Source: an uncultured Verrucomicrobia subdivision 3 bacterium (lineage in GTDB: Bacteria > Verrucomicrobiota > Verrucomicrobiia > Limisphaerales > UBA11358). Taken from it: DNA of 21,000 bases. The number at the start of each line of letters is the position of its first letter. Position 1 is the first letter of the stretch. The stretch covers positions 1-21,000 of the forward strand of contig CAIOUK010000217.1 of NCBI GenBank assembly GCA_903861445.1. Reading direction: 5' to 3'. Shown here piece after piece: positions 7,530-13,669 of the stretch. Under the pieces are notes generated by a model. It had not been told where the DNA came from and did no database searches. It saw nothing but the letters and a program-made list of their open reading frames with translations. The translations under genes and the position numbers were made by a program.

Positions 7530-8485
7530 GCACCTTGTTTCTTTTCGTTGTTCCAGATCCATTCGCAGCCGATGATGGCCGCACGATCACCGAGTTCGCC
7601 AGCCACGATATCAACTTTGCCACCGGCTTGAACCGCATGGCGACTCACAAAATCCTGCACGACCGACACGATTCCATTCGCTGCCACCACAATGCCGCCG
7701 CCAAGAATCACCCGTTCCAAATCGTGCGCCTGAATCAGGTTGAGCACCACCGAGCCCCATGCCTCCAACGCTTCGTCGCGGAGCTGACATGCGATTGAAT
7801 CACCGTTGTCGGCATGCCGGAACACGGCCGGATAATCCAAACGACTTTCCCCGGTGAGCGAACTTTTCGTGAAGTCTGCCATCGCTGAGGCGCGGCGGAG
7901 CAACGTCCAACTGGCGGCATAAAATTCCGTGCGTCCGGGCGGCAACAAATTTTTCGCCGGCGCGCCCAGATGCGTAACCGACAAGCCGCCGAGATTGCCG
8001 GCCATACCGCTGCGCCCGCGTAACGGTCGGCCCGCAGAAATCACACTGGTGCCGATCCCCGTGCCCAGCGTCACCATCCCCAGATCGCGCATCCCCCGCC
8101 CCGCCCCAGCTTGCCACTCGCCAATCACCGCGGCCCGGGCATCGTTTTCCAACCGCAACGGCAGACCAAATATCTGCTCCACTTGTTCGCAAAAATCTTC
8201 GCGCTTCGCATCTTCGAATTTGCCAAAGCTGCACGTCGCGCGACGCAACCCAGGATCAATGATCAATGGCAACGCCCATACCATGCCTCCGATCGCCTCC
8301 AATTCGATTCCGGCCGTTTTACATAGCGCCTTGGCATTTTCTTTCAACGTGGGGAGCCACGGTAACAATCCATCTTTTGATGGGGAGGGAATGACCGACG
8401 AAGCGGCGACCCGACCATCTTCGACCAAACCCAATTTGGTGAAGGTGCCGCCAAAATCTCCGCCGAGAATCATCATGCCGGCCAT
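7526..8485 (-). CDS. ROK family sugar kinase
   Basis: Encodes 319 residues; the ATG at 8485 is used, with further ATGs at 8476 and 8473 possible. ROK marks are the phosphate loop GGDFGGTFTKLG (8-19), ENDARAAVIGEW (113-124) with the catalytic Asp115, the LGTGIGTSVI loop (140-149), and RVILGGGI near the C-terminus. It has no DNA-binding N-terminus, so it is an enzyme and not a NagC-type repressor. It also lacks the CxCGxxGC zinc motif. The usual ExGH sugar-contact motif reads GNLGG (163-167), so specificity cannot be assigned from glucokinase rules. Expected to phosphorylate the hexose imported by the porter. It is the first gene of the minus-strand run and is coupled by a 4-base overlap to the isomerase gene. 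It diverges from the AraC-type regulator gene. Confidence 0.9.
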   Translation of the reverse strand: MAGMMILGGDFGGTFTKLGLVEDGRVAASSVIPSPSKDGLLPWLPTLKENAKALCKTAGIELEAIGGMVWALPLIIDPGLRRATCSFGKFEDAKREDFCEQVEQIFGLPLRLENDARAAVIGEWQAGAGRGMRDLGMVTLGTGIGTSVISAGRPLRGRSGMAGNLGGLSVTHLGAPAKNLLPPGRTEFYAASWTLLRRASAMADFTKSSLTGESRLDYPAVFRHADNGDSIACQLRDEALEAWGSVVLNLIQAHDLERVILGGGIVVAANGIVSVVQDFVSRHAVQAGGKVDIVAGELGDRAAIIGCEWIWNNEKKQGA

Positions 8486-8530
8486 ACTAACTGCGGGAGC
8501 AAAAAACCGGCAATAAGAATTAACCGCACG

Positions 8531-8572
8531 ACTGGTATCAAAACACTGGTATAATTACATTATTGCTGGTAG
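8531..8572. promoter_or_regulatory. Divergent promoter region with three CTGGTA repeats
   Basis: The 96 bases between the ROK and AraC-family genes hold ACTGGTAT at 8531-8538 and 8545-8552, and a related GCTGGTAG at 8565-8572. Spacings are 14 and 20 bases. A perfect TATAAT (8550-8555, plus strand) overlaps the second copy and would start transcription about 20 bases before the regulator's GTG; no good -35 box is visible. Direct repeats of this kind suit AraC-family binding, so these are candidate operators for the regulator acting on both its own gene and the kinase run. Confidence 0.5.
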
Positions 8573-8581
8573 AAGAAAGTC

Positions 8582-9454
8582 GTGTCCATCCTCTGTCATG
8601 TCGCGGGCTTGCCGGAAATTAATCGAGCCGGTGAATTTCCCCTGCTCAATCCGGTTTTCGATTTTACCTATCGTGGTCCGACCAATGTCATCCACTTGTA
8701 TGGCTACGACTGCCGGGTCCGGATCAATTCTCGCGAATACCGGATCCGTCCCGGCGACCTGACCTGCATTCAAGGGGGTTCGGTCTATAGCATCCAAACC
8801 GAAAATCCCGGCAAACATTGGTGTGTCCATTTCCGCGAGGCGATTTCCCGGAAGGACGCGACGTTTGAATTGCCCGATGTCATTGCCCTTGGTGCCAACA
8901 GCCTGTTTCTGCGGGAACAAATCCGTCAAATTGCCACATTGTTCAACACACTTGGCACGCAAAACCGGGCCAAATGGCTGCATCTGGAAGCCCGCCACCG
9001 ACTCAAGACGCTACTCTTTGCCCTGCACAATCTCCAGGGACAAACGGGTCGCGCTCAAAGCCGCAAAATGTGCGATTGGGATCAACTTCTGGTCTGGATT
9101 GACGACAACTTGAGCCGGCTGATCACGACGACCGACCTTGCCCGTCAGGCCGGGGTTGGTTCACCCACTTTGGCCCGCGAATTCAAGCGCCGTCACCATG
9201 CCACGGTGAGCCGCTACCTGCTGCATCGCCGGATGGATCGGGCCAAATCACTACTCGCCACCACCACGTTGCCGGTTCAGGAGATCGGCAGTGCGATCGG
9301 CATCGCCGACCCGCAATATTTCAATAAACAGTTTCGCAAAATTTCCGGGAAGAGCCCAAGCCGCTACCGGGAGGAGCACCGGGATTATCTTGATTCTGCC
9401 CCCGAGGAACTCGCCGTAAAGGATGGGCAATGGCCGAAACAGAAGCCGACGTGA
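8582..9454 (+). CDS. AraC family transcriptional regulator
   Basis: Encodes 290 residues from a GTG at 8582. Residues 1-100 form an AraC-type cupin sensor (VHFREAI near 82-88, IRPGDLTCIQGG at 55-66). Residues 165-265 hold the double helix-turn-helix: first helix pair around 183-204 (TTTDLARQAGVGSPTLAREF), then the signature second unit LPVQEIGSAIGIADPQYFNKQFRK followed by SGKSPSRYRE. The family binds direct repeats and usually activates sugar genes when the sensor binds its ligand. It diverges from the ROK-isomerase-porter run, so it is the likely local controller responding to the transported sugar. The tail after 265 (about 25 residues) is polar and not recognised. Confidence 0.92.
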   Translation: MSILCHVAGLPEINRAGEFPLLNPVFDFTYRGPTNVIHLYGYDCRVRINSREYRIRPGDLTCIQGGSVYSIQTENPGKHWCVHFREAISRKDATFELPDVIALGANSLFLREQIRQIATLFNTLGTQNRAKWLHLEARHRLKTLLFALHNLQGQTGRAQSRKMCDWDQLLVWIDDNLSRLITTTDLARQAGVGSPTLAREFKRRHHATVSRYLLHRRMDRAKSLLATTTLPVQEIGSAIGIADPQYFNKQFRKISGKSPSRYREEHRDYLDSAPEELAVKDGQWPKQKPT

Positions 9455-9499
9455 TTTCGGTCAATGCTTGTCGGCTTGCGCTACTTTATATTGGTGAAA

Positions 9500-9754
9500 T
9501 CAACGAAATAAGCGTTTTGAGTATCCCGGATTCGTCGCCCGCCACTGTCGGTTTCGCTCCCGATCCTTCGGCTCACCCGCTAGCTTCCGATTCCCAGATT
9601 TGGCCTTCCAGCGGCGTTGACTCACCAATTTGCTGACCTGGCGGCAATGCGGGCGGGGGCAAAACTTCTGGTGAAACCGAGTTCGCGGGTCGGGTTCAAA
9701 CCATTTGTTGCATCCGAGACACTGTTTGGAATGCTGCTGAATCGCATCCTCCAT
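9500..9754 (-). CDS. Small CxxC zinc-finger-like hypothetical protein
   Basis: Encodes 84 residues from an ATG at 9754. Cys12 and Cys15 (QCLGCNKWFEPDPR) and Cys32 and Cys37 (FCPRPHCRQ) form a C-x2-C...C-x4-C pattern typical of a small treble-clef zinc site, followed by a basic stretch (SKLVSQRRWKAK). The pattern WF.P..R...QKFC...CR..SK..SQRRW resembles a family of uncharacterised proteins I recall from Planctomycetota, Verrucomicrobiota and rhizobia. There the basic part continues to a WR...NPGY ending, as it does here (RQWRATNPGYSKR). A nucleic-acid-binding role is a guess. It lies 119 bases downstream of the XRE-type gene on the same strand. Confidence 0.55.
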   Translation of the reverse strand: MEDAIQQHSKQCLGCNKWFEPDPRTRFHQKFCPRPHCRQVSKLVSQRRWKAKSGNRKLAGEPKDRERNRQWRATNPGYSKRLFR

Positions 9755-9873
9755 TATCTAAATTTTGGGGTGTCATATTTGAACACGAGTTTTCTACGAG
9801 ATGCCTTTTCGGAGTGTGCGTCAAAGCTAAATACCAGCGTATATTGTTCTTTTTGCGTGTAAATCCCAACACA

Positions 9874-10182
9874 CTACTCTGGCGATGGGTTTGGGGCGGT
9901 AGGGAATATCGAATCCAAGTGCAAAAGGCCGGCTAAAATCTGCCAATGATGTTCGGTAGGGCAGACGATGCCGTGTTCCCACTTCCGCACCGTCCGCACC
10001 GAAACCCCGGCTATTTGCGCCACTTCCTTCTGATCTAGGTTCGCTTCGATGCGCTTCAACAGCAGGTTGTCGCCCAAGGTTTTTGGATTGACGGGAATCA
10101 GCTTCCGGCGACTATATATCTCCTTGGAATCGTCATATTTAACCGATGCGGAACGCTGTGCAATACCCAACAGTTGACCCAA
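9874..10182 (-). CDS. XRE family helix-turn-helix protein, start uncertain
   Basis: Residues 33-90 of this frame (PKTLGDNLLLKRIEANLDQKEVAQIAGVSV in two overlapping stretches, then RTVRKWEHGIVCPTEHHWQIL) are a textbook XRE/Cro helix-turn-helix; the recognition helix is around VSVRTVRKWEHG (60-71). The DNA-binding domain is nearly the whole protein, with a short C-terminal tail. The only start in the frame is a TTG at 10182, which lies inside the attC-like element. No ATG exists before the domain. A strong AAGGAG on the minus strand near 10126 has no start codon at the right distance, which suggests that the original 5' end was lost. May be a truncated regulator. Confidence 0.6.
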   Translation of the reverse strand: MGQLLGIAQRSASVKYDDSKEIYSRRKLIPVNPKTLGDNLLLKRIEANLDQKEVAQIAGVSVRTVRKWEHGIVCPTEHHWQILAGLLHLDSIFPTAPNPSPE

Positions 10183-10258
10183 CCGCCGTTGGCGCGGTCA
10201 GTTCCGCTATCGCGGTTCACGTCGCGAGTCGGCGGTGGCTCAGCTTTTTTCGTTAGGC
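10177..10258 (+). other. attC-like recombination site (candidate)
   Basis: An 82-base stretch bounded by ACCCAAC (10177-10183, fits RYYYAAC) and GTTAGGC (10252-10258, fits GTTRRRY). Between them are the inverted arms ACCGCCG and CGGCGGT and a central CCGC-TATC-GCGG hairpin. Length and layout fit integron attC sites, and the DUF3592 ATG follows 11 bases after the core site. No integrase or further intact attC is in the window, so this stays a candidate. Confidence 0.4.
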
Positions 10259-10269
10259 GGCTTGAGCGT

Positions 10270-10707
10270 ATGCACCGAAACAACACCATCAATTTAGCTG
10301 TCTGGGCCGGGCTTGTGCTTGTTGTTGCTGTGCTGGGCATGATTATCAATTACAAACCGATCATGCTTGGCATGGCCTACAAAACCACCAAGGGAACTGT
10401 TAATGACACGTTCCCAAATAATCATCTCGGCATCAGTTTCAGCTATAAGGTTAGTGGACATGTGTATCAGAGCACTGTTTTGTTTAATCATGGAAGTTTT
10501 CAGTTAGGCGACGCCGTTACTGTTTTTTATGATATGCACAGACCGGACAGTGCATCCTTGGAAAATCCTACCGTTCAGCTTGTCCGAAGTATTGGGCAGA
10601 TTGTGGCTGCCTGCGCCATATTGCCGGTCATCGGGATATACATCATTAAGCGCAACCGTTATTTCCCGAATTTATATGATTATAGTAAGACCACAGACGC
10701 CGCCTAA
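10270..10707 (+). CDS. DUF3592-like small membrane protein, cassette-like context
   Basis: Encodes 145 residues from the ATG at 10270. One membrane helix lies at about 8-27 (LAVWAGLVLVVAVLGMII) and a second at about 106-125 (IGQIVAACAILPVIGIYII). Between them is an extracytoplasmic beta-rich domain: KGTVNDTF, ISFSYKVSGHVYQST and GDAVTVFYDMHRPDSASLENP. This matches the DUF3592 pattern, where a membrane protein carries a strand-rich domain ending in a VxVxYDPxxP-like motif. Function of the family is unknown. The gene starts 11 bases after a GTTAGGC site and its TAA stop lies inside GCCTAAC (10702-10708), the arrangement of integron cassette genes. Base composition is more AT-rich than the neighbouring genes, consistent with recent arrival. 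Confidence 0.75.
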   Translation: MHRNNTINLAVWAGLVLVVAVLGMIINYKPIMLGMAYKTTKGTVNDTFPNNHLGISFSYKVSGHVYQSTVLFNHGSFQLGDAVTVFYDMHRPDSASLENPTVQLVRSIGQIVAACAILPVIGIYIIKRNRYFPNLYDYSKTTDAA

Positions 10708-10767
10708 CAAGATTAGATGAGAAGGCAGACCACCGGCGCAAAGCTGCGTCTGGTAAAGTCTGCTTCT
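10702..10767 (+). repeat. Half attC-like site with imperfect hairpin
   Basis: GCCTAAC (10702-10708) contains the stop codon of the upstream gene. It is followed by AGAAGGCAGAC (10720-10730), which pairs with GTCTGCTTCT (10758-10767) with one extra unpaired G. A bulged base in the stem is a feature of attC sites, but no GTTRRRY core follows within 180 bases, so the site is incomplete or this is an ordinary terminator-like hairpin without a T run. Confidence 0.35.
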
Positions 10768-10833
10768 GAAAATAAACCCCACTCCGTCCCTCGTTTCCAC
10801 CACCACACCCGCTGTTGTCAGTGGGTTCTGCCG

Positions 10834-10862
10834 TTGACAAATTGACGGATGCGCTTCAATCT
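10834..10862 (+). promoter_or_regulatory. Possible sigma-70-type promoter of the toroid protein gene
   Basis: TTGACA at 10834-10839 is a perfect -35 box. A weak CAATCT follows after 17 bases, and the ATG lies 29 bases later. The poor -10 keeps confidence low. Apart from this and the hairpin before it, I see nothing in 10768-10891. Confidence 0.28.
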
Positions 10863-10891
10863 AAAAAACGGTCTAGGTAAATTAAAAAACC

Positions 10892-12100
10892 ATGAATTCA
10901 ATTTTTAAACGGAACGGAAACCGCATTGTCAGCGCATTTTTCTGCGCCGCGTTAAGCTTTTCGCTGGGCGCAGAATGGCGGGTTGGCGCCGCCGACGCGC
11001 CCGTCCCCCAAACGCCGGCCAAGGCAATGACGCCAAGTCGCCCCGCGCTTAAGTCCGCCATTGATCGCGGCCTAGACTTTTTACTTCAGCGCCAAAACCC
11101 GAGCGGCTGGTGGTCCACGCCGGAACAGCCGGCGGTGACGGCGCTGGTGCTCACGGCCTTGAACCTCGAACCGTCCGGACGTTTTCAGCACAACCGCTCG
11201 TCTGAGCTGAACCACGCCTACGATTTTATTCTCTCCTCGGCCAAGCCGGACGGCAGCATCCAGCGCAGCGGGCTGGCGAATTACAACACGTCGCTTTCGC
11301 TCGTGGCGCTGACGACGGCTTTTGATACAAATTTTCTGCCGGTCATCCTAGCGGCGCGCAAGTATATCGCCAGTTCGCAGGCGGACACCAATCAGGGAGT
11401 TTTCGCCGGCGGCATTGGCTACGGCGAGAAATATATCCACTCGGACATGAACAACACGATCACGGCCATCGAGGCCATGCGCATTTCGGAAGCCGTGTTG
11501 CCGAAGGACAAACCGGATTCGCCGATTGCGGAGCCGGATGTGAACTGGAGCGCCGTCGCCAGCTTCCTGCAAAATTGCCAGAATCTGCCGGACGTGAACA
11601 AACAGGATTGGGTTTCCGGCGACCCGAAGGATCGCGGCGGTTTTGTTTATTATCCCGGCGACAGCAAGGCCGGTGGGGTGACGAATGCCCAGACCGGCCG
11701 TGTCGCGCTCCGCAGTTACGGCAGCATGAGCTACGGCGGTTTGCTGAGTTACATCTATGCCAAAGTGGATAAAACTGATCCGCGCGTCAAAGCCGTGCAG
11801 AATTGGCTGCGGGACAATTATACCATCGAGGAAAATCCCGGCATGAGCCAGCAGGGTTATTTTTACTATCTGCATTTGATGACGAAAGCGCTCACCGCCG
11901 CCGGCGTGGATAAGTTGAAAATGGCCGATGGACACGAAGTGGACTGGCGCGCGGATGTGGCGAGTCGTCTGCTCCAACTGCAAAAGCCAAACGGCATGTG
12001 GATGAATCCCGACAAACGCTGGTGGGAGGCGGATCCGGTGCTGGTGACTTCCTATGCCGTGATGACGTTGGAAATGCTTTACCAACATTCGCCGCATTAA
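10892..12100 (+). CDS. Secreted prenyltransferase/squalene-oxidase-repeat (alpha/alpha toroid) protein
   Basis: Encodes 402 residues with an N-terminal signal peptide (cleavage near VGAADA, about residue 35). The rest is built of alternating helices with repeat motifs of the terpene cyclase/prenyltransferase toroid: GLDFLLQRQNPSGWW (60-74), ITAIEAM, GGFVYYPGD, YGSMSYGGLLSYIYA and LLQLQKPNGMWMN...VLVTSYAVMTLEML. There is no DxDD motif of squalene-hopene cyclases and no zinc site of prenyltransferases, and the protein is exported. It is therefore probably not a classical cyclase; related secreted proteins in Planctomycetota and Verrucomicrobiota have no assigned activity. It stands alone on the plus strand, converging on the two-component genes. 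Confidence 0.82.
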   Translation: MNSIFKRNGNRIVSAFFCAALSFSLGAEWRVGAADAPVPQTPAKAMTPSRPALKSAIDRGLDFLLQRQNPSGWWSTPEQPAVTALVLTALNLEPSGRFQHNRSSELNHAYDFILSSAKPDGSIQRSGLANYNTSLSLVALTTAFDTNFLPVILAARKYIASSQADTNQGVFAGGIGYGEKYIHSDMNNTITAIEAMRISEAVLPKDKPDSPIAEPDVNWSAVASFLQNCQNLPDVNKQDWVSGDPKDRGGFVYYPGDSKAGGVTNAQTGRVALRSYGSMSYGGLLSYIYAKVDKTDPRVKAVQNWLRDNYTIEENPGMSQQGYFYYLHLMTKALTAAGVDKLKMADGHEVDWRADVASRLLQLQKPNGMWMNPDKRWWEADPVLVTSYAVMTLEMLYQHSPH

Positions 12101-12113
12101 ACGCACGGTAGCG

Positions 12114-12172
12114 TCTTAATCTTCATCGTAATCCCAATCTTAATCTCCGCTTTTAGCCGGTTACGATTAAGA
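12114..12172. repeat. AT-rich direct and inverted repeats (TCTTAATC / GATTAAGA)
   Basis: TCTTAATC occurs at 12114-12121 and 12138-12145, and its reverse complement at 12165-12172. The latter two could form an 8-bp stem. The element sits between two convergent genes and may form part of a bidirectional end-of-transcript structure or be a small interspersed repeat. Confidence 0.45.
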
Positions 12173-12229
12173 ACAAGATTATGATTGCGACTCTCCCAAA
12201 CACACGGGTTGGTATTTCCAAAGAAACTG

Positions 12230-12248
12230 GACAGGCTGGAAGCCTGTC
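12230..12248. terminator. Perfect hairpin between convergent genes (GACAGGCT-GGA-AGCCTGTC)
   Basis: An 8-bp perfect stem with a 3-base loop lies 130 bases after the toroid gene and 30 bases after the response-regulator stop on the other strand. No T run follows on either side. It may be a bidirectional terminator stem or a copy of a short palindromic repeat; similar AGGCTGGAAGCCT hairpins are, as I recall, common in verrucomicrobial intergenic DNA. Confidence 0.5.
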
Positions 12249-12277
12249 GCACTACGCGGGCGTTGGGTGAAACCGCA

Positions 12278-13669
12278 TCAGGAACCGAGGTCAAGATGGC
12301 GGCGTTTTTTGAGCAGGGTGGCGCGGTTCATTTTCAAGACGCGGGCGAGGAGGGTCGGCTTCTGGTCGAAATGCTCAAGCAGATGTTTCAAAATAATGCC
12401 TTCCATTTCCGCATGCAGTTCCTTGTAGGTGGCACCCGCCTGAACTTTTTCGGCGACCCATTGATGTAGGGCGCGATCCAGTTCGCGGTCGCCAGCGGGT
12501 GGGGCGATGTCGGGATGAATGGTTTTCGGAAGATGGTTGGGCTGGATGATTTTCCCGGAGCAAACGGTGGCGGCGTATTCGAGGGCGTTGCGCAATTCGC
12601 GAATGTTGCCCGGCCAGTTGTGGCGGGCGAGCAACCGTTCCGTCGCGGGGCTTAACGCCAAATTCCGGTCGCCGAGAAAACGGCCCAGAAAAAATGCGCT
12701 CAACGCGGGAAGGTCCTCCTTGCGCGCGGCGAGCGGCGGCAAATCAATCTCCAGCACTTGCAGCCGGTAGTAGAGATCCTCGCGAAACCGCCCGGCTTTG
12801 ACTTGCGCGCGCAGATTGTGATTGGTGGCGGTGATCAGGCGCAAATCCACGCGGAGGTCTTCGCGTCCGCCCAGGCGCGTGAAGGTTTTCTCCTCGACGA
12901 AGCGCAGGAGTTTGGCTTGCACCGACAGCGGGATATCGCCGATTTCATCGAGAAAAAGCGTGCCGCCGTGGGCGCGTTCGAGATGACCGCGCCGCAGGGT
13001 AGCCGCACCGGTGAAGGCATTTTTCTCGTGGCCGAATAATTCACTTTCCAAAAGCGTTTCCGGCAGCGCGCCGCATAGCAGGGTGATGAAAGGCGACTGG
13101 CGGCGCGGGCTATTGGCGTGGATGACGCGGGCGACAAGGGATTTGCCGGTGCCAGTCGGCCCGGTGATGAGCACCGGCGCATCCGAAACCGTGGCGTGTG
13201 CGATGGTCACAAAAACCGGCTGCATGGTCGGCGCGGCTCCGCCGAGCAGGGCGCTCACATCATCGGTTTGCGCGGCAGGTGCGAGCGGTTTGTCGGCGGG
13301 AGCGGCGGCGGCGAGCAGTTCTTCGATCGTCCGTTCCAAGTGCGGAAGGTCGAGCGGTTTGACGAGGTAGCCGTCCGCGCCGAGCTGGCGGGCGGCGACG
13401 GCATTATCCAACGTGCCGTGGGCCGTGATGATGAGCACGGGCGGCCGGCCAGCGTTTTTGTTGATGGTTTCCAAAACCCGCAAGCCGCTCATGTCCGGTA
13501 GTCCGACGTCGAGGATGACGAGCGAAAACTGGTCGGCCAGAAATTCCTGCAGTCCGCTTTCGCCAGAAGAACAAAGTTTCGCTTGCGCGCCCAGCCGTTG
13601 GCAAACCGCCGCGAGCGCGGTGGCCATGGCAAATTCATCTTCAATGATCAGGATGCGGGGCGAGGTCAT
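12278..13669 (-). CDS. NtrC-family sigma-54-dependent response regulator
   Basis: Encodes 463 residues in the classical order. The receiver domain (1-118) has acidic residues Glu10-Asp11, phospho-acceptor Asp54 (VILDVGLPDM), Thr82 and Lys104. The AAA+ domain (about 140-380) has Walker A GPTGTGKS (170-177), Walker B GGTLFLDEIGD (235-245), HNWPGNIRELRNALEYA near its end, and arginine residues in FREDLYYRL. The C-terminal Fis-type helix-turn-helix is about 425-460 (LLARVLKMNRATLLKKRRHL). The sigma-54 contact loop is NAFTGA (217-222) instead of GAFTGA. When phosphorylated it should drive sigma-54 promoters. The ATG overlaps the kinase stop (ATGA), so the two are translated together. A likely target is the barrel gene beyond the kinase, which has a -24/-12 element. 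Confidence 0.95.
   Translation of the reverse strand: MTSPRILIIEDEFAMATALAAVCQRLGAQAKLCSSGESGLQEFLADQFSLVILDVGLPDMSGLRVLETINKNAGRPPVLIITAHGTLDNAVAARQLGADGYLVKPLDLPHLERTIEELLAAAAPADKPLAPAAQTDDVSALLGGAAPTMQPVFVTIAHATVSDAPVLITGPTGTGKSLVARVIHANSPRRQSPFITLLCGALPETLLESELFGHEKNAFTGAATLRRGHLERAHGGTLFLDEIGDIPLSVQAKLLRFVEEKTFTRLGGREDLRVDLRLITATNHNLRAQVKAGRFREDLYYRLQVLEIDLPPLAARKEDLPALSAFFLGRFLGDRNLALSPATERLLARHNWPGNIRELRNALEYAATVCSGKIIQPNHLPKTIHPDIAPPAGDRELDRALHQWVAEKVQAGATYKELHAEMEGIILKHLLEHFDQKPTLLARVLKMNRATLLKKRRHLDLGS

Noticed and set aside
9692..9702. GGGTTCAAACC resembling a tRNA T-arm
   Set aside because: No acceptor stem, anticodon arm or CCA-side pairing can be built around it, and it lies in the CxxC protein gene.
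10174..10269. Upstream TTG start extending the DUF3592 protein by 32 residues
   Set aside because: The extension is Arg/Pro-rich, not protein-like, and runs through the attC-like inverted repeats. The ATG at 10270 starts directly before the membrane helix.
10834..10840. GTTGACA near 10833 as the missing attC right core site
   Set aside because: It does not fit GTTRRRY (C at position 6, A at position 7), and the hairpin does not reach it.
11348..12106. Minus-strand frame of 252 codons opposite the toroid gene
   Set aside because: His/Ile/Arg-rich translation without motifs; the plus strand encodes a signal peptide and repeated toroid motifs.
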